From SHVO01 sp041906145 (GTDB taxonomy: Bacteria > Pseudomonadota > Alphaproteobacteria > Rhodospirillales > Rhodospirillaceae): a stretch of DNA of 64,000 nucleotides. The stretch lies in the NCBI GenBank assembly GCA_041906145.1, contig JAYRJU010000006.1, forward strand, positions 127,397 through 191,396, read 5' to 3'. Shown one piece after another: positions 41,710-49,753 of the stretch. Made by a program: the position numbers and the translations under genes. Positions within the stretch are counted from its first letter, which is position 1. Every line of letters starts with the position of its first letter. The notes under the pieces are model-generated. The model ran no database searches. It was given only the letters and a program-made list of their open reading frames with translations, and was not told where the DNA came from.

Positions 41710-41769
41710 TCTTAAGACCTGCCCCCGGTGGGACCCAGCAGCGGTTGGCCGTAGTGTGCGACTTCAGCG

Positions 41770-42144
41770 TCAGCGCGTTATTCCGAGGTCGCGGCACTTC
41801 AGGAGCCCAACCAACCCCAGGACTTTGCGAGACTGCGCCGCAGTCAAGGCAAACTGTTCCTCGCGGGGATGGGTGGCAGGGACGATGTCGCCTAGGCCGC
41901 TTGAGTAGATGTCGCAGGCCACGCCATTCTCAACCAGTCCAAGGACGCCCTGCACTTCCAACTTCCGCGGCAGACAACATTCCCCTTCCATGGAGATGCC
42001 ATTGGCCGCTGCGGACGCCACAAGCGCAACCGCCTGCCTTAATGAAGGGCCGATGCTTTTATTTGGATACCTCTGTGTCGGACGGGGCTTGAATTGCGAG
42101 AGAGGCTTAATCACGACCGACTCCATGGGCGCGATACCAAGCAC
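41770..42144 (-). CDS. Hypothetical protein abutting the DUF4391 fragment, possibly 5'-truncated
   Basis: This is 124 codons with GTG 42144 or ATG 42126 as possible starts; neither has a ribosome-binding site. Codon use is plausible for a real gene (third bases mostly G or C). The protein contains SLRQAVALVASAAANGISME and AQSRKVLGLVGLL; I do not recognise it. A stop codon lies about 24 bases before GTG 42144 on this strand. Its 5' end falls at the same point, near 42150, where the DUF4391 fragment of the other strand begins, so the gene may have lost its own start at a recombination junction. Confidence 0.4.
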   Translation of the reverse strand: MLGIAPMESVVIKPLSQFKPRPTQRYPNKSIGPSLRQAVALVASAAANGISMEGECCLPRKLEVQGVLGLVENGVACDIYSSGLGDIVPATHPREEQFALTAAQSRKVLGLVGLLKCRDLGITR

Positions 42145-42148
42145 AAAG

Positions 42149-42418
42149 CCATTGAGTGTGGCGCGTTACCAAGCGTGGATAGACCGCGTGGTGACGCTGG
42201 ACGCGGCGCGTATCACCGGAAACTTCCAGCCGCCCGACACCGCTGAAAAAGCAACGACGCAGCGCACAAATCTAGATGCTTATGATAGGATAAAGCGCGA
42301 CATAGCCATGCTTCGTTCTCAAGCCGAGAATGAGAAGCAGCTCGCCCGCCGCGTAGAATTGAACCTGACAATCCGCAAACTCGAAGCTGAGCTTGCGGAA
42401 ACAACGACTCATTTGTGA
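42149..42418 (+). pseudogene. 3' fragment of a DUF4391 gene
   Basis: The open frame ends at TGA 42416-42418. Its last 90 residues match the C-terminal part of DUF4391 proteins: LSVARYQAWIDRVV, ARITGNFQPP, then a coiled-coil with AMLRSQAENEKQLARRVELN and LEAELAE. The N-terminal part of the frame is only antisense to the neighbouring leftward ORF, so recognisable homology starts near 42149. The 5' two-thirds of the gene is absent here, but its beginning is found 1.6 kb away on the opposite strand (43731-44042). The fragment is followed after 12 bases by the mod gene, the normal order in intact loci of this kind. Confidence 0.7.
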
Positions 42419-42430
42419 CGAGATACTATT

Positions 42431-43798
42431 ATGCAGAAATTGACCGCCCAAGACCCGCAAACCAAGAGCGCCGACCTGGTAGCCGAGAACCTTGAGCACC
42501 TGAAAGAGGTGTTCCCGGAAGCGTTCGTTGAAGGGAAGGTGGATTTTGAAGTCCTCAAGCAGCTTCTCGGCGCGGCAGTGGACGAGAAAGAAGAGAAGTA
42601 CGGGCTGAGCTGGCACGGTAAACGTAAAGCGCGTCAAATTGCCCTTACGCCCTCAACCGGCACTCTCCGCCCATGTCCCGAAGACAGCGTGGATTGGGAC
42701 ACAACTAAGAACTTGATGATAGAGGGCGACAATCTGGAAGTCTTGAAGCTGCTCCAGAAGAGCTACGCCGGAAAGGTGAAACTCATCTACATCGACCCGC
42801 CGTACAACACGGGCAAGGATTTCGTTTATCCCGATAGCTTCCAGGACAGCATTAGGAACTATTTGGAAGTCACTGGCCAAACCGATGCGAACGGCCAAAA
42901 AATATCGTCCAACACTGAAGCGTCAGGTCGTTTCCATACGGACTGGCTGAACATGATGTATCCCAGGCTTAAGTTGGCGAGGAATCTGCTCCGTGAAGAT
43001 GGCATTATATTTATCAGCATAGACGACAATGAAGTGTCTAATGTTCGTCGGTTATGCGACGAAATCTATGGAGAAGAGAATTTTGTAGCCTCGGTTATAT
43101 GGCAGAAGAAGTATAGCACCAAGGCGGACTCAAAAGACTTTTCTGAGAGCCATGAGTACATCGTTTGTTATCGCAAAACCTCCGCTGCCATGGTGCAAGG
43201 GCTAGAGCGTAGCGAGGCTCAAGAGAGCACTTATAAAAATCCAGACAATGACCCGCGAGGCGATTGGGCATCTGACAATCTTCTCAGAACAGAAGAGCGT
43301 GGCTACGCCATTTATCCAGTCGTTGCGCCAAGCGGTCAGAAGCACATGCCGCCAAAAGGCAGCAGTTGGCGGTTTAATAAAGAGAAAATGGCCGACCTCA
43401 TTGCTGATAGTCGAATTTGGTTCGGTGAAGGCGGAACAAGTAAGCCGCGATACAAGCGCTTTAGGTCTGAAGTAAGAGATACAATTCCGCCTCAAACAAT
43501 TTGGGGCTTTGACCAAGTAGGTCATACCGACGAAGGCACGAAAGAGCTTGCTAAGTTATTTGGTGGAACTAGAGCGCCTTTTCCAAGCCCCAAGCCTGTT
43601 AGACTTCTGCAACGAATTGTTACCGTGGGATGCGGCAAAGACGGCATTGTCTTAGATTTCTTCGCAGGTAGTGGTACAGCCGCTCATGCCGTGTGGCAGC
43701 AAAATGGAATCGATAGCGGGAGTCGAAGATTTATCTTGGTGCAGTTACCAGAACCAGCTCAACCAGCCTGGGCGCTTTGGCCTTTTGACGAAGGGTAA
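42431..43798 (+). CDS. Type III-like site-specific DNA methyltransferase (mod), C-terminally truncated
   Basis: This encodes 455 residues. It is a beta-type amino-DNA methyltransferase. Catalytic motif IV is DPPYNTG (122-128), preceded by the GDNLEVLKLL strand. The target-recognition region spans about 190-390, and SAM-binding motif I is DFFAGSGTAAHAV (409-421). The sequence then stops matching after RRFILVQLPEP: the final AWALWPFDEG reads through antisense DUF4391 sequence. Intact Mod proteins continue for about 150-200 more residues. The core motifs are whole, but loss of the C-terminus probably harms folding or complex assembly. No res gene is in the window. Base composition is clearly more A/T-rich than in the neighbours outside the island. 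Confidence 0.85.
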   Translation: MQKLTAQDPQTKSADLVAENLEHLKEVFPEAFVEGKVDFEVLKQLLGAAVDEKEEKYGLSWHGKRKARQIALTPSTGTLRPCPEDSVDWDTTKNLMIEGDNLEVLKLLQKSYAGKVKLIYIDPPYNTGKDFVYPDSFQDSIRNYLEVTGQTDANGQKISSNTEASGRFHTDWLNMMYPRLKLARNLLREDGIIFISIDDNEVSNVRRLCDEIYGEENFVASVIWQKKYSTKADSKDFSESHEYIVCYRKTSAAMVQGLERSEAQESTYKNPDNDPRGDWASDNLLRTEERGYAIYPVVAPSGQKHMPPKGSSWRFNKEKMADLIADSRIWFGEGGTSKPRYKRFRSEVRDTIPPQTIWGFDQVGHTDEGTKELAKLFGGTRAPFPSPKPVRLLQRIVTVGCGKDGIVLDFFAGSGTAAHAVWQQNGIDSGSRRFILVQLPEPAQPAWALWPFDEG

Positions 43799-44042
43799 GG
43801 CTGAGAATGGCCACTTCCAGGTACTCACGCACAGCATCGCGGTACTCAGGCACGCCGATGTTGGTTGGTTTCAGCGCAGCAACCCACATCAACTCTTCCA
43901 CACCATCTTGAATCTGGCGCTTATCGCCAGAGGTGGGCGCTCCTTGTTCAAGCAGGAGCTTTTTAGGCACGCGCTGCTCTATGAGAGCGTCGGGCGGAAC
44001 GGCCAGAGCCGCGATAACTTTTGCTATCGGGGTTTCGCTCAT
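43731..44042 (-). CDS. DUF4391 protein, 5' part only (truncated)
   Basis: This is 103 residues from ATG 44042. It matches the start of DUF4391: EQRVPKKLLLEQGAPTSGDK, RQIQDGVEELMWVAALKPTN, then REYLEVAILSLTLRQKAKAP and RLVELV. Normal members continue with HRAIPYP and are over 200 residues long; here LVTAPR and a stop follow, because the sequence joins the cut mod gene near 43753. The start overlaps the helicase stop by four bases (ATGA), the native arrangement. DUF4391 proteins accompany SNF2-like helicases and type III-like Mod/Res proteins in defence loci; their activity is unknown. The piece is unlikely to be functional. Confidence 0.75.
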   Translation of the reverse strand: MSETPIAKVIAALAVPPDALIEQRVPKKLLLEQGAPTSGDKRQIQDGVEELMWVAALKPTNIGVPEYRDAVREYLEVAILSLTLRQKAKAPRLVELVLVTAPR

Positions 44043-47000
44043 CGAGCCGCCCCCGGCAGAACAACCAAGAAAGCCACGACTTCAAAGTCGTTGCTTCCTT
44101 GGAACTCGCCTTTCATGGCGTGCGTGCCGCCTGGGCTAAAGAGGCTGGCGACGGCCCGCTCTTCCTTTTTACCGATGATGGACACGATGGACTTCGCCAG
44201 CAGGTCTTGGACGCCCTCCATATCCTTGCCCTGGCGGGTTTGTTTATCAAACGCCGCGCTGGCAGCCGCATCGAGTGTGTCTTTGCTGACGCAGAGCTTC
44301 TTGAGCCGGTCGAGCGCTTGCTTCGCCTGGGTAAAGGGCAACAGCACCGCGCCGTCTTCACCCACATGAACAACATAATGCGGGGCCAATGGATAACCTG
44401 GCTCAATGGCTTTCACCGCCGCATCGCCGACAGCACGGAGGCAAAAGATTACGCCGGGCGGAATGGGCTGCTCGCCGTTGCCTGCACTGGTCGTTACTGC
44501 GAAAGCACCAAGCGGCAAAGCGTCCAGGCTGGCGCGGTTTTCCTTGAGATAGCCAGCCAGCTCGATGCGGAAATCACTAAGCGTCAAATCGGCGATTGAA
44601 ATGCCGCTGGAAAGGTCTTCCAAATCAATAACCGTGTTTTGCAGCTTCTCAAGCTGCTTCCGGCGGTATTCCAGGTCATTCATCTGGTTGCCGGACTGAT
44701 GCTCAATAATGTTTTCCTCGCCCGTGGCGGAAATATCCAAGAGCACCATGCGTCCACTGACGCGCTGCTCAAGGTTGATGTACTCGTCCAGCTCAAGGTT
44801 TGGCCAGAAGTTCACCAACTGAATGCGAGTATTGGGCGAGCCGATACGGTCTATGCGCCCGAACCGCTGAATAATCCGCACAGGGTTCCAGTGAATGTCG
44901 TAGTTAATCAGGTAATCACAGTCCTGAAGGTTTTGACCTTCTGAAATGCAGTCCGTCGCGATCAGAATGTCTAACTCGCCCTCGCCCGCGAGTTCCTGCG
45001 GACGTTCCTTTGCACGCGGTGCAAAGGCGGTGAGTATGCTGGTCAAGTCAGTTCGCAAACCGGCCAGGTTTGTCTTATTGCCGCCCGTTCCGGTCACGAT
45101 TGCGGAATGCAGGCCGTGCGTTTTAAGCGCCCAATCGGCCAGCTCGCGGTACAGATAGTCCGCCGTATCAGCAAAGGCCGTAAAGATGATGAGCTTGCGG
45201 TTATCCGCATTTACCGGGTTCTTGACCTTATTCGCTATCAAGTTCCGTAAGTCGCGCAGCTTGGCGTCCCGCTGCGGAATGACCTTGCTCGCATCGGCCA
45301 ATAACGCCGCAAGCCGGTCGCGGTCTTCCTCTAAGTCCTGCCGCCAACGCACACGGTCTACGTCTTGAAGCAGCACTTTGACCTTACGGCCTACGAGCAG
45401 CGACTCAAACGTCGGGTCGTCAATGTCCACGTCGTCAATCGAAAGCTCTTCAACCGCATCTTCATGCGCGTCAATTCTGGCCAGCAAGCCTTCTACATCG
45501 GCAAGCTGGCGTTTAATCGTCATGGCGAATGACGCAACAGAGCTTTCCATCCGCTTAAGGATGTTCACACGAAGCAGGTGAACGAGGCTTTCTTCGCGGT
45601 CAAGCTGGCGGAACGTGCGGTCGCCGCCCTGAATTTTCGTACTGTACTTCTCGTCGTATGCCGCCTGCTTATGGGGCAAAACGTAGCGCAGCGGCGCATA
45701 CGCACCGAGTTTCAGGCGACGAATATCGTTATTGATTTCGCGGATAGACTGGAACGCGCCGTCAATATCAACGTCGGACTTGATATTGATGGGCGACAGG
45801 CGCTCTGGGAAACGGCCCGTTTCACTGGTGCCGTAATATTTTTCGATATGCTTGCGGGAACGCGCAATCGTCAGCAGGTCGAGCAGCTTAAAGTAATCGA
45901 AGCCCAGCATATCCATAAGCCGGGCGGGCTTCCGCTCCGCATCCTCGATATCAAGCCAGCGATTGAACTGCGCCTGAGCCTTGCGGACGGTCGTTTCAAT
46001 GCTGGGGATGTTGTAATCAATCAACGCCGTGTCATTGCCTTCGGTCACGAAGGCAATTTGGTTCTTCAAGTCAGCCAGCCGGTTGTTGACCGGCGTGGCC
46101 GAAAGCATCAGCACCTTGGTTTTGACGCCAGACTTGATAATCCGCCGCATCAAGTGGTCGTAACGGGTTTCGCGCTCCTTGTGCGGGGCCTTGTTGCGGA
46201 AGTTATGGGACTCATCAATGACCACCAGGTCGTAGTTGCCCCAATTCACATAGGAAAGGTCAATGTCGCCGGAAAGGCCAGCCTCACGCGACAAATCCGT
46301 GTGGTTCAGCACATCGTAGTTGAAGCGGTCAGAAGAGAGGATATTGCGCTTGTCATTGGCTTTGTAGAGCGTCCAGTTATCGCGCAGGCGCTTCGGACAC
46401 AGCACAAGCACGCGGTCATTCCGCAGCTCGTAGTATTTGATAACCGCCAACGCCTCGAAGGTTTTTCCAAGGCCCACGCTGTCCGCGATAATGCAGCCGC
46501 CCAGACGCTCCAGCTTATCAATCGCGCCCATTACGCCGTCGCGCTGGAACTTGAAAAGCTTGTTCCAAACGACGGTGTTGCGAATGCCGGTAGCAGATTT
46601 GACAATCCGCTCTTCATCCAGCTCTTCGCCCAGGTCTTTGAAGAGGTGGAACAGCATCAAGTGATAAATCAGCGCGGGCGGCTGATGCTCAGCGAGCAGG
46701 TTCAGCCGCTTAATCAGCCGTTCCTTTGCTTCTGACGAAGCGGGAAGGCTGTTCCAAAGCTCAGAGAACCAAGTGTTGAGCGTGGCCCACTCTTCAGTCG
46801 CCTCAGACGATTGCACCAAACTCAACTGGTTGCCTGGCGTCAGGCCAAGCCCTTCCGTCGTAAAAGGGCAGTGTCCGGCAATGGCGCGACGTAGCGCTTG
46901 GTCAGGGCCATCGGAAATGAAAATGGATTGTGGAAGCTTTTTCGGAGCTGCACGGACCTCAGCTTTTTTTTCCATCCAGTCTCTGCATTGGCGCGCAAGC

Positions 47001-47245
47001 CAACGCGAAAGGAGGCGGTTACGAAAAGGCCGGTCCGTATCAGAGCCTAGTAGGCCCCGCTCCAATTCTTCTTCTGTTGGCAGAATCAATCGGCAGCGCT
47101 CGGTTTTCTCCAGCATCTCGCGAGTTTCTGCGAACGCAAACAGCGAAAACTCCGGCGAGGCAATAGCGAGCCGCGATTGCGGCGCTAAACACCGCCGCAG
47201 GTCATCGACCACCCGGTCGTTGCCGGTGTTTTTGATGAGTTTCAT
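44039..47245 (-). CDS. SNF2/DEAD-like helicase of a restriction-type defence locus
   Basis: This encodes 1068 residues and appears full length. Residues 1-160 look like a phospholipase-D-like or accessory N-terminal domain (MKLIKNTGNDRVVDDLRRCL). The helicase core starts at about 225: motif I ADSVGLGKT (254-262) and motif II DESH (344-347). The C-terminal RecA domain has KLIIFTAFADTADYLYRELA, motif V ILIATDCISEGQNLQ and motif VI IIQRFGRIDRIGS. This makes it a DNA-translocating ATPase like those in SNF2-containing restriction systems. It overlaps the DUF4391 start by four bases. With its partner genes broken, it may be all that remains working from the locus. Confidence 0.88.
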   Translation of the reverse strand: MKLIKNTGNDRVVDDLRRCLAPQSRLAIASPEFSLFAFAETREMLEKTERCRLILPTEEELERGLLGSDTDRPFRNRLLSRWLARQCRDWMEKKAEVRAAPKKLPQSIFISDGPDQALRRAIAGHCPFTTEGLGLTPGNQLSLVQSSEATEEWATLNTWFSELWNSLPASSEAKERLIKRLNLLAEHQPPALIYHLMLFHLFKDLGEELDEERIVKSATGIRNTVVWNKLFKFQRDGVMGAIDKLERLGGCIIADSVGLGKTFEALAVIKYYELRNDRVLVLCPKRLRDNWTLYKANDKRNILSSDRFNYDVLNHTDLSREAGLSGDIDLSYVNWGNYDLVVIDESHNFRNKAPHKERETRYDHLMRRIIKSGVKTKVLMLSATPVNNRLADLKNQIAFVTEGNDTALIDYNIPSIETTVRKAQAQFNRWLDIEDAERKPARLMDMLGFDYFKLLDLLTIARSRKHIEKYYGTSETGRFPERLSPINIKSDVDIDGAFQSIREINNDIRRLKLGAYAPLRYVLPHKQAAYDEKYSTKIQGGDRTFRQLDREESLVHLLRVNILKRMESSVASFAMTIKRQLADVEGLLARIDAHEDAVEELSIDDVDIDDPTFESLLVGRKVKVLLQDVDRVRWRQDLEEDRDRLAALLADASKVIPQRDAKLRDLRNLIANKVKNPVNADNRKLIIFTAFADTADYLYRELADWALKTHGLHSAIVTGTGGNKTNLAGLRTDLTSILTAFAPRAKERPQELAGEGELDILIATDCISEGQNLQDCDYLINYDIHWNPVRIIQRFGRIDRIGSPNTRIQLVNFWPNLELDEYINLEQRVSGRMVLLDISATGEENIIEHQSGNQMNDLEYRRKQLEKLQNTVIDLEDLSSGISIADLTLSDFRIELAGYLKENRASLDALPLGAFAVTTSAGNGEQPIPPGVIFCLRAVGDAAVKAIEPGYPLAPHYVVHVGEDGAVLLPFTQAKQALDRLKKLCVSKDTLDAAASAAFDKQTRQGKDMEGVQDLLAKSIVSIIGKKEERAVASLFSPGGTHAMKGEFQGSNDFEVVAFLVVLPGAAR

Positions 47246-47455
47246 TTATGCTGAGGGCGAGTGCGACTCAGCATTGATCTGAGTCCAGAATCGATCACAC
47301 AAAATGCCATCCCCTCCCCGCCGGCGATAAATAATCGACCGGGCCAGCTGCCGCTGGTCACGAATCGAAACTAGTCTACATTGATTCTAGCGGACGTTGC
47401 CAAGAGGGTTCGCGTAATGGCGGTGGTGGTGGAAACGCAGCGCGGGAGCAGCGCA

Positions 47456-47971
47456 ATGACTTCGAAAGAAGACCTTATACCCAGCGGCTATCCGAGCCTC
47501 GCCGAGGTCCGCGCGTGGCTGGAGAAACACACGTACCGGCCGCCGCGGCCCTGCACGGTGACGCTGCAGGAGTTCGAGGTGGACTGGGAGCGGATGTGCG
47601 GAACATTTCTGGCGTCGTTCGGCGACGGCGCTGCGGCGCAAACCTTCTCCTTTGCGATGGGCGGCGCGGCGGGAGAGACGGAGATTTTCCTGCCGATGTT
47701 TCATTCGCCGTTAGGCGTGCCGGCAAGTTATCCGGCCATCGATCTCGACGAGGATATACGCGAAGCCATCTTCGCGGCTGTGCGGCGGTTATTCCCCAAG
47801 GTAACGGCGTTCGGGCTGGACCGCGCCAGCGGGCGGCTCATCACGGCGCATACGGCGTTGATGGACCGCGTGGTGGACCGGGAGGCGCTGGCGGAGACGC
47901 GGCGGAAGATGGAGTGCGGAGCGTTCGCGGTGTCGTTTGAGGTGGGCGCGGGCGGGGAAGCGCTTGGGTGA
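47456..47971 (+). CDS. Hypothetical protein
   Basis: This encodes 171 residues from ATG 47456 with GGGAG seven bases upstream; earlier in-frame starts lack one. I do not recognise the family. The protein has no signal peptide or membrane segment. Conserved-looking parts are SLAEVRAWLEKHTYRPPRP, FEVDWERMCGTFLASF and an acidic SYPAIDLDEDIREAIFAAVR helix. The codon pattern matches the high-GC chromosome rather than the helicase island. The 210 bases before it (47246-47455) hold the island's right edge and an imperfect CTAG-bounded palindrome at 47371-47390. Confidence 0.55.
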   Translation: MTSKEDLIPSGYPSLAEVRAWLEKHTYRPPRPCTVTLQEFEVDWERMCGTFLASFGDGAAAQTFSFAMGGAAGETEIFLPMFHSPLGVPASYPAIDLDEDIREAIFAAVRRLFPKVTAFGLDRASGRLITAHTALMDRVVDREALAETRRKMECGAFAVSFEVGAGGEALG

Positions 47972-47974
47972 TGG

Positions 47975-48045
47975 CGGAAAAAAAACAGAAAAGAGAAACC
48001 CCTGGATCCTGGGCCTTTGGCCCAGGATGACCGAAAAAAAGAGAG
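47975..48045. repeat. REP-like palindromic repeat, copy 1
   Basis: The stem ATCCTGGGCC (48006-48015) / GGCCCAGGAT (48019-48028) is a perfect 10-base inverted repeat with loop TTT. It is preceded by an A-rich ACAGAAAAGAGAAACCCCTG stretch and followed by GATGACCGAAAAAAA. The same unit recurs at 49562-49630 and, less completely, at 49272-49316 and 49372-49420. It follows the 3' end of the hypothetical gene at 47456-47971. Confidence 0.75.
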
Positions 48046-48089
48046 ACGCGATGGCTCGCGCCTGCGGGGGCAACGGCGATGCGCAGGCG

Positions 48090-48716
48090 CTAGCGGGGTT
48101 CACCCGCAACGCCGCTTGCGCGGGGCATGATTTCGAGAACGCGGGTGAAGGGGAGCGTGCCGGCGGCGCGGAGTTCGGCGGCGACCTGGGCGTGGGTGGC
48201 GGCGAGCGGACCTGCGAGGCGGGCCCCAACCGTCTCGACAATGGCGAGAAATTCGTCGCGCAGATCCTTCTCCCACGCTTCGGCGCCGTCGGCCTCGTCC
48301 GCGATGCCGGGCGTTTCGAGATAGCGGCGGCCCGTGAGGCCGAACCTTTCCGTGAGCAACCAGAGGGCGAAGGCTTCGGGCTCGGAAGGCAGGGGGAATT
48401 CATCCGGGTACGGCCAGTCATAATCCGGGGCGATGGACCCGCGATCGCGCGCGCGTTGATCGCCCGCAGCAAGTGCGAGAGCGCGCGCCGCGGCGTCGAT
48501 GGTGACGAGCGCGTCGATGAAGGCGAGGCGCGTGGCGCGGGAAGGCTCGCGCACGTAAGGGGCTTCGAACCACATATGGACGCGCGGACGCCAGGCGAGA
48601 TAGCTGTGGCGGCCGACGGAAAGGGTCACCTCCGGTAGGGTAAAACCGAGACTCGCGGCGACGACGGCGTGGGCGGCTTCGTCGGCGGCCAATTGCTGAG
48701 AGCGTTCTTCGCGCAT
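48090..48716 (-). CDS. Hypothetical protein with degenerate HExxH-like motif
   Basis: This encodes 208 residues from ATG 48716. The N-terminus has ADEAAHAVVAASLGFT (11-26), which looks like the active-site helix of M41-type metallopeptidases (HEAGHAVVA) but with the first histidine replaced by aspartate, so it may be inactive or simply a look-alike. Later come SVGRHSYLAWRPRVHMWFEA and tryptophan-rich and acidic parts (APDYDWPYPDEFPLP). No signal peptide is seen. A piece of its 3' end is duplicated near 49635. I cannot assign a family. Confidence 0.5.
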   Translation of the reverse strand: MREERSQQLAADEAAHAVVAASLGFTLPEVTLSVGRHSYLAWRPRVHMWFEAPYVREPSRATRLAFIDALVTIDAAARALALAAGDQRARDRGSIAPDYDWPYPDEFPLPSEPEAFALWLLTERFGLTGRRYLETPGIADEADGAEAWEKDLRDEFLAIVETVGARLAGPLAATHAQVAAELRAAGTLPFTRVLEIMPRASGVAGEPR

Positions 48717-48770
48717 TTCCGTTTCCTATCGTCCGCCGCCGGCCAGGTCGGGACGGCCCCGCAGCACTAC

Positions 48771-49195
48771 TCAGGCCATTCCCGGAAGGTTCTTCGCGGA
48801 CCAGGCGCGGGCGTCAGCCTTGGTCTTGAAGGGACCCCAGGGCGGACAGCAACCGGGCTCGCAAAAGGGATAGATGTAATATCCGTCCGAGGGGACGGGC
48901 CCACGCGAAAGGCCTCGCCGTCGCCCGCTTTCAAGAAGTGGATGTCGGGATCGCGGTAATAGTCTTCCGCCATAAGTCCAGCCTTCGGGTCCGTGGGCGT
49001 TTCTTCGTAGCTCACGCGTTTAAGGCAGATCGTGACCATGCGCACATGCCTTACGATTTCGTTGCGGGTCAGGTCGATCCAGTCGTCGCCTGCGGCATTG
49101 CGTATGCGCACTTCGATGTCGCCGGCCCTCATGCGTTCGAGGATCACTTCCGCGTCGCGCATGAGGCCGTGGAGACGCAGGTGATCAGTGGACAT
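48771..49195 (-). pseudogene. Frameshifted small hypothetical gene
   Basis: From ATG 49195 the frame reads 90-odd plausible residues (HLRLHGLMRDAEVILERMRA, then LKAGDGEAFRVG). It then turns into low-quality proline/arginine sequence and stops at 48767. The next frame, entered at about 48899, gives a far better end: GPVPSDGYYIYPFCEPGCC, then PWGPFKTKADARAW and SAKNLPGMA with a TGA at 48771-48773. One missing G in the GGGCCC run restores a single protein of about 141 residues. The real C-terminus resembles small proteins ending with 'FKTKAEARAW'. This is either a true frameshift or a sequencing error. Confidence 0.55.
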
Positions 49196-49271
49196 GGCGG
49201 GCGGTCCGAACAGGGGCTGGCCGGTGTAGTCTGTGACGCTGGTTCCGGCGCCGCGCGAAGGCGCGCGCATC

Positions 49272-49316
49272 AACAGATGGCGGGCTTTCGGCCCCGCCTA
49301 GGATGACCGAATAAAA
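49272..49316. repeat. REP-like palindrome, partial copy
   Basis: GGCGGGC, then TTTC, then a G/C-rich return arm and TAGGATGACCGAATAAAA. The right half (AGGATGACCGAATAAAA) is identical to the same part of the copy near 49614. The left arm is changed. Confidence 0.5.
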
Positions 49317-49371
49317 CAAACCGGCAATATCGAAAATGCGCCGGGCCGGACAGCCGTGACGGGCGGATCAG

Positions 49372-49420
49372 GAACCGAGAACCCCTGAATCCTCGGCGCT
49401 TCGCCAAGGATGACGGGGCA
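49372..49420. repeat. REP-like palindrome, diverged copy
   Basis: The stem ATCCTCGGCG (49389-49398) / CGCCAAGGAT (49402-49411), loop CTT, has 9 of 10 pairs with one G-T pair. It shares the ACCCCT lead-in and the GGATGACGG exit with the other copies. Confidence 0.6.
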
Positions 49421-49561
49421 GAAGCATCGTCCATGCACGATCCGGGTCTTGTCAGGAGCCGCATCCCACGCGACGGACACCGCCGGTGGCGAAGTCTGCG
49501 CGCAAACAAGGAAAGACCGCATCGCGCGGGCGGGCGCGGGGCGGAGCGATGCCGGGGTGAT

Positions 49562-49630
49562 CGCGGAAAAACAGAAAAGTGAAACCCCTCGATCCTGGGC
49601 CTGCGGCCCAAGATGACCGAATAAAAGAGG
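49562..49630. repeat. REP-like palindromic repeat, copy closest to the first
   Basis: The stem ATCCTGGGCC (49592-49601) / GGCCCAAGAT (49605-49614), loop TGC, has one mismatch. Both flanks (ACAGAAAAGTGAAACCCCTC and GATGACCGAATAAAA) match the copy at 47975-48045, and both copies are followed by the same gene-end sequence, so this unit was probably duplicated together with its neighbour. Confidence 0.75.
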
Positions 49631-49634
49631 GGCG

Positions 49635-49670
49635 AAGGGGAGTGTGCGGGCAGCGCGGAGTTCGGCGGCT
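49635..49670 (-). pseudogene. Short decayed duplicate of the 3' end of the gene at 48090-48716
   Basis: About 36 bases are nearly identical to 48147-48182: GAAGGGGAGTGTGCGGGCAG versus GAAGGGGAGCGTGCCGGCGG, then CGCGGAGTTCGGCGG in both. On the minus strand it would read AAELRAARTLPF, against AAELRAAGTLPF in the intact gene. It is a remnant with no open gene around it. Confidence 0.55.
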
Positions 49671-49753
49671 CTTGCCGCGGGGCCGCGGCGAGCGGCTTTA
49701 GGAGGGGAAGCGGCCGCCCCCGCGCCTGCGCGGGGGCGGTCACGCGGTGAAGA

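Noticed and set aside
41909..42148. First 80 codons of the frame that ends in the DUF4391 fragment
   Set aside because: They are antisense to the more plausible leftward ORF and show no DUF4391 similarity; only the part from about 42149 was kept.
42145..43766. Site-specific invertible switch flanked by inverted repeats
   Set aside because: The two junctions share only a GTTACCA heptamer in direct orientation; no inverted repeat and no invertase gene were found, so a programmed switch is not supported.
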